This document shows positions 61,081 through 64,000 of a DNA stretch of 64,000 nt, one piece after another. The position numbers and the translations under genes were made by a program. The notes below the pieces were generated by a model that made no database searches, was not told the DNA's origin, and was given only the letters and a program-made list of their open reading frames with translations. The first letter of the stretch is position 1. The number at the start of each line of letters is the position of its first letter. The stretch is from Acidimicrobiales bacterium (GTDB lineage: Bacteria; Actinomycetota; Acidimicrobiia; Acidimicrobiales; Aldehydirespiratoraceae): contig JAVJSI010000010.1 in assembly GCA_040219515.1 (NCBI GenBank), forward strand, positions 94,557-158,556, read 5' to 3'.

Positions 61081-62160
61081 GTGCCGCTGACCCGCCCCCG
61101 GCTGACGATTCGCCTCGATGCGGTCGCCGACAACTATCGCCACCTCGTGGACGTGGCCGCCGGTGCCGCCGTGGGGGCGGCGGTGAAGGCCGATGCGTAC
61201 GGGCTCGGCCTGGTGCCGGTGGTCAGCCGACTGTGGGACGTGGGCTGCCGGGAGTTCTTCGTCGCCAGTGTCGAGGAGGGCATCGCGCTGCGGGCCGCGC
61301 TTCCGGACGCGGTCGTGAATGTCTTCAACGGTGCGATGCCGGGAACCGAGGGCGACTTGATCGCGCATCGGCTCGTCCCGCTGGTGATCAGTGGCGACCA
61401 GCTCGCCGGCTGGCGCACGGCCAGCGCCGCACACGGCACCGCGCTGCCCGTCGGGCTCCATGTGGACACCGGCATCAACCGCACCGGCCTCACGCCGGTC
61501 GAGGTCGACGCCGTCGCCGCCGATCCGTCCGCGTTGGACGGCCTCGAGCTTCGCCACGTGCTCAGCCATCTCGCGAGCGCCGACGACCCGGAGAGTCCGC
61601 AGTCCGAGGAGCAGCTGGCGAGATTTCGCGAGGTCCGACGCCGATTTCCGGGTGGCGTGGCTTCGTTGGCGAACTCGGCCGGGACCTTCCGAGACCCGTC
61701 GTTCCACCTCGATCTGGTGCGGCCCGGTGTGGCGCTCTACGGCGGATGGCCGATCGCCGGTCGACCGAGTCCGCTCCGTCAGACAGTGGTGCTCGAGGCG
61801 CCGGTGATGCAGCTGCGCGACGTGGGCGTCGGCGACCGGGTGGGCTACGGGGCCACATACGAGGTGACGAAACCTGAGCGACACGCAGTGGTGCCGGTCG
61901 GTTACGCCGACGGCTTCCATCGTGCTGCGTCGAACCGGGCAATCGCCCACGTTGCCGGGGTCGCGGCGCCGATCGTAGGGCGGGTCTCGATGGATCTGAT
62001 CGTGGTCGACGTGACCGGTCTGCCCGTCGAACCGGGTGACGCGGTGGAACTGATCGGTGACCACTGCCCGATCGACGAGGTGGCCACTGCCGCCGGCACG
62101 ATCTCCTACGAGCTGCTCACGTCGCTCGGCCCTCGCTACGAGCGCCTGTACACCGGGTAG
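61081..62160 (+). CDS. alr: Alanine racemase
   Basis: 359-aa PLP enzyme converting L- to D-alanine for peptidoglycan. The PLP lysine K36 is in VKADAYGLG, the second-base Tyr is in VGYGATYE, and the PLP/substrate segments HVDTGINRTGL and RPGVALYGGWP are present. It acts in the cytoplasm as a dimer. The start GTG 61081 has CAGACT 6 bp upstream and no Shine-Dalgarno sequence. Confidence 0.93.
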   Translation: MPLTRPRLTIRLDAVADNYRHLVDVAAGAAVGAAVKADAYGLGLVPVVSRLWDVGCREFFVASVEEGIALRAALPDAVVNVFNGAMPGTEGDLIAHRLVPLVISGDQLAGWRTASAAHGTALPVGLHVDTGINRTGLTPVEVDAVAADPSALDGLELRHVLSHLASADDPESPQSEEQLARFREVRRRFPGGVASLANSAGTFRDPSFHLDLVRPGVALYGGWPIAGRPSPLRQTVVLEAPVMQLRDVGVGDRVGYGATYEVTKPERHAVVPVGYADGFHRAASNRAIAHVAGVAAPIVGRVSMDLIVVDVTGLPVEPGDAVELIGDHCPIDEVATAAGTISYELLTSLGPRYERLYTG

Positions 62161-62168
62161 CTCGCCGT

Positions 62169-62660
62169 TCAGCGGGCCCCGCGCCCGGGGGTCGTGGCGC
62201 CGAACCGGGCATCGTCGGCATCGAGATCGAGGGGGATGTTGGCCGGCTCGTCCTCGGCCAGCAGTTCGACCGGCACCTCCCACATCACCTCGAACTCGAG
62301 CCCGTCGGGATCCTGGGCGTAGACCGAGCGGCTGACGCCGTGATTGTTCTCACCGACATAGGCGCCCATCGCCCGCAGTCGTTCGCGAGCAGAACGCAGT
62401 TCCTCGAGCGTCGACACCTCCCAGCTCAGGTGGTACAGGCCGATCTGGCGAGCTGCGGGGCGGGCGACGGTGGCGGCTTGGAACAGCCCGAGGTCGTGGT
62501 CGGTGGCGCTTCCCGGCGAGGTCATGAAAACGGCGCCGCCCATCTCGGCGGCGATCACGAGGCCCAGCGCCTCGGTGTAGAAGGCCGCCGACGCGGCGGG
62601 GTCGCTGACCCAGAGCACCGCGTGGCGGAGCCCGATGGTGGGAGAGGTGGGTTCGGTCAT
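62169..62660 (-). CDS. VOC-family (glyoxalase/extradiol dioxygenase-like) protein
   Basis: 163 aa. The metal-binding His-His-Glu set is visible: GLRHAVLWVSDPAASAAFYTE, IGLYHLSWEV and GLEFEVMWEVP. This is the two-betaalphabetabetabeta fold of catechol 2,3-dioxygenase and glyoxalase relatives. An intact metal site suggests an active enzyme, possibly extradiol cleavage or an isomerase. It is convergent with alr. Confidence 0.8.
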   Translation of the reverse strand: MTEPTSPTIGLRHAVLWVSDPAASAAFYTEALGLVIAAEMGGAVFMTSPGSATDHDLGLFQAATVARPAARQIGLYHLSWEVSTLEELRSARERLRAMGAYVGENNHGVSRSVYAQDPDGLEFEVMWEVPVELLAEDEPANIPLDLDADDARFGATTPGRGAR

Positions 62661-62702
62661 GACCGGTGCAACCGAGACCGGCGGTGCTCTGTTCCCGCGA
62701 GC

Positions 62703-63968
62703 TCAGACCGCCGAGGGCGTGCGGACGCGGGTGACCGTCGGATAGAGCGCGGCCGCCACCAGCGTCAGGGCGGCCACGCCGGCCCAGTGGCTGAGCGCGT
62801 GGTAGCTGAACGCCTCGACGACCACGCCCGACGCGAGCCCGGCCGCGGCACCGGAGGCGGTCATCGTGAAGTCGGCGGCGCCCTGCACCGCAGCCCGTTC
62901 GGCGACAGCGAAGGCGCCGGTCAGCAGCGAGCTGCCCGAGATCATGGCGAACGACCAGCCGAGTCCGATCAGGAAGAGCCCGGTGAACACGCCGAGACGA
63001 TCTTCGGCATCGGTGTGCGATGCCAGCTCGCCACCGAGGAAGAGCGTGATCCCGGCCGTGCCCACGATGAGGCTGCTCGGGAGATGATCGACCAGCCAGC
63101 CGACGACCGGCGCGAACAGATACATGCCGACGATGTGCAACGAGATCACGAGGCCGATGATCCGCTTCTGGTGGGCGCCGTCCTCCATGTGGAGCGGGGT
63201 GACTGTCATCACGGCCACCATCACGGCCTGGCCCACGGCCATTGCGCCGACCGCGATCACCGCGACGCGGTTGGTGGCGATGTGGGCGAACGATTGCCGC
63301 AGCGATGGCCCGCGCACGGCCGTGATGCCATCGCCGCCGGTCGCGGTCAACAACGGATCGGGGCGAAGGAAAATCTCGACGATCAGCGCGGCGAGAGCAA
63401 AGACCGTCATGGCCATCAGGTACGGCCCGGACAGTGCCTTCAGGCCGAATGCCTCGGCGAACGGCTCGGTGGCGCCGAGGGCCACCGTGGGGCCGAGGAT
63501 CGAGCCGATGGAGGCGGCCCAGACGAGCACGCCGATCGAACGGGCGCGACGGTCGTCATCGGCGAGGTCGGCGGCGGCGTAGCGAGCGGCGAGGTTCGTG
63601 CCGTTGCCGGCGCCGATGCCGAGGGTGCCCAGCACGAGGAGCGGATAGGCCGTGGTCTCCACTGCGATCACGGCGAGCAACGCCCCGATGCCGGCGATGG
63701 TCCAGCCGATCCGCAGGCCCGGGCGACGACCTCGACGACCCATGAAGCGGGCCAGGGGCACGGCGACGAGCGCGGCGCCGATGCTGATCATCGTGGCTGC
63801 GAGCGTCGCCAGACTCTCGTTCTCCACGATCTCCTTCGCCGCGAGTGTGGTGGCCGCGAAGCCGCCCGCCATTCCCATACCCGCCGGTCCCACCGACGCG
63901 ATCAGGGTGAGCAGGGTGCGTCGCTGGAGGCGGGCCCGGTCGTTCGGCGCGGTCACGGCCGCAATCAT
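62703..63968 (-). CDS. MFS transporter
   Basis: 421 aa with about twelve hydrophobic segments. MGRRGRRPGLRIGWTIAGIGAL after the second helix is the motif A region (GxxxRxGRRP). The central loop carries PDPLLTATGGDGITAVRG. Closest to drug or small-molecule efflux MFS. Thirty-two bases remain between its start and the window end. Confidence 0.85.
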   Translation of the reverse strand: MIAAVTAPNDRARLQRRTLLTLIASVGPAGMGMAGGFAATTLAAKEIVENESLATLAATMISIGAALVAVPLARFMGRRGRRPGLRIGWTIAGIGALLAVIAVETTAYPLLVLGTLGIGAGNGTNLAARYAAADLADDDRRARSIGVLVWAASIGSILGPTVALGATEPFAEAFGLKALSGPYLMAMTVFALAALIVEIFLRPDPLLTATGGDGITAVRGPSLRQSFAHIATNRVAVIAVGAMAVGQAVMVAVMTVTPLHMEDGAHQKRIIGLVISLHIVGMYLFAPVVGWLVDHLPSSLIVGTAGITLFLGGELASHTDAEDRLGVFTGLFLIGLGWSFAMISGSSLLTGAFAVAERAAVQGAADFTMTASGAAAGLASGVVVEAFSYHALSHWAGVAALTLVAAALYPTVTRVRTPSAV

Positions 63969-64000
63969 GCCGCTTCCCGGCGGGGGATCGTGCGAGATTG

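Overview
The window is ordinary-looking chromosomal DNA from a very GC-rich actinobacterium. The best guess is Acidimicrobiia (Ilumatobacter-like marine or soil lineages). The hints are the S-layer-homology-like repeats with Thr-Thr-Gly signatures on secreted proteins, a DUF1800/DUF1501 pair, a PNPOx/F420-type protein, many acyl-CoA enzymes, and an archaeal-type valyl-tRNA synthetase. This placement is inference from gene style, not from a marker gene. No rRNA, tRNA, transposase, CRISPR array or prophage was found. Genes are tightly packed, with many 1-14 bp start/stop overlaps.

Layout. 1-6 kb: end of a DnaB-like ATPase, a ROK kinase divergent from a MarR regulator with a perfect palindromic operator, a TauD-like dioxygenase with a propeller-like partner, and a baeRF-family protein. 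6-13 kb: threonine aldolase, an ABC exporter, two methyltransferases and valS. 13-19.2 kb: azlCD, a TSUP permease, a TlpA-like lipoprotein, a degenerate shikimate-kinase relative, a diguanylate cyclase, an acyl-CoA dehydrogenase and a small toxin/antitoxin-like pair. 19.3-26.3 kb: a prolyl oligopeptidase, a predicted selenocysteine thioredoxin-like protein, a MASE1-GGDEF-EAL protein and an unknown protein. 26.4-36.8 kb: a solute-binding lipoprotein, hydrolase, acetyltransferase, SLH-5'-nucleotidase, small enzymes and a SF2 helicase. 36.8-43.4 kb: a surface-glycan cluster (methyltransferase, tandem GT2-GT2, GT2, GT4-like enzyme, ABC exporter). 43.5-51 kb: folD, DUF1015-serA, a phosphotransferase, a sulfotransferase and proS. 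51-54.3 kb: the DUF1501/DUF1800 secreted pair. 54.5-59.1 kb: a three-gene NAD-type formate dehydrogenase. 59.1-64 kb: acyl-CoA dehydrogenase, EamA permease, alanine racemase, VOC protein and MFS permease.

The most striking content is selenium biology. Two genes carry an in-frame UGA exactly at a redox-active position (codon 101 of the formate dehydrogenase, codon 115 of the thioredoxin-like protein). Each UGA is followed at the right distance by a bacterial-SECIS-like hairpin; the formate dehydrogenase one has the textbook GGUCU apical loop. In addition, the formate dehydrogenase alpha subunit is split. Its iron-sulfur N-terminal half, including the Molybdop-Fe4S4 motif, is a separate gene lying downstream of the catalytic half, with a NuoE-NuoF fusion between them.

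Many genes without a Shine-Dalgarno sequence have an nAnnnT -10 box about 6-8 bp before the start codon, which indicates widespread leaderless transcription, including for both predicted selenoproteins.
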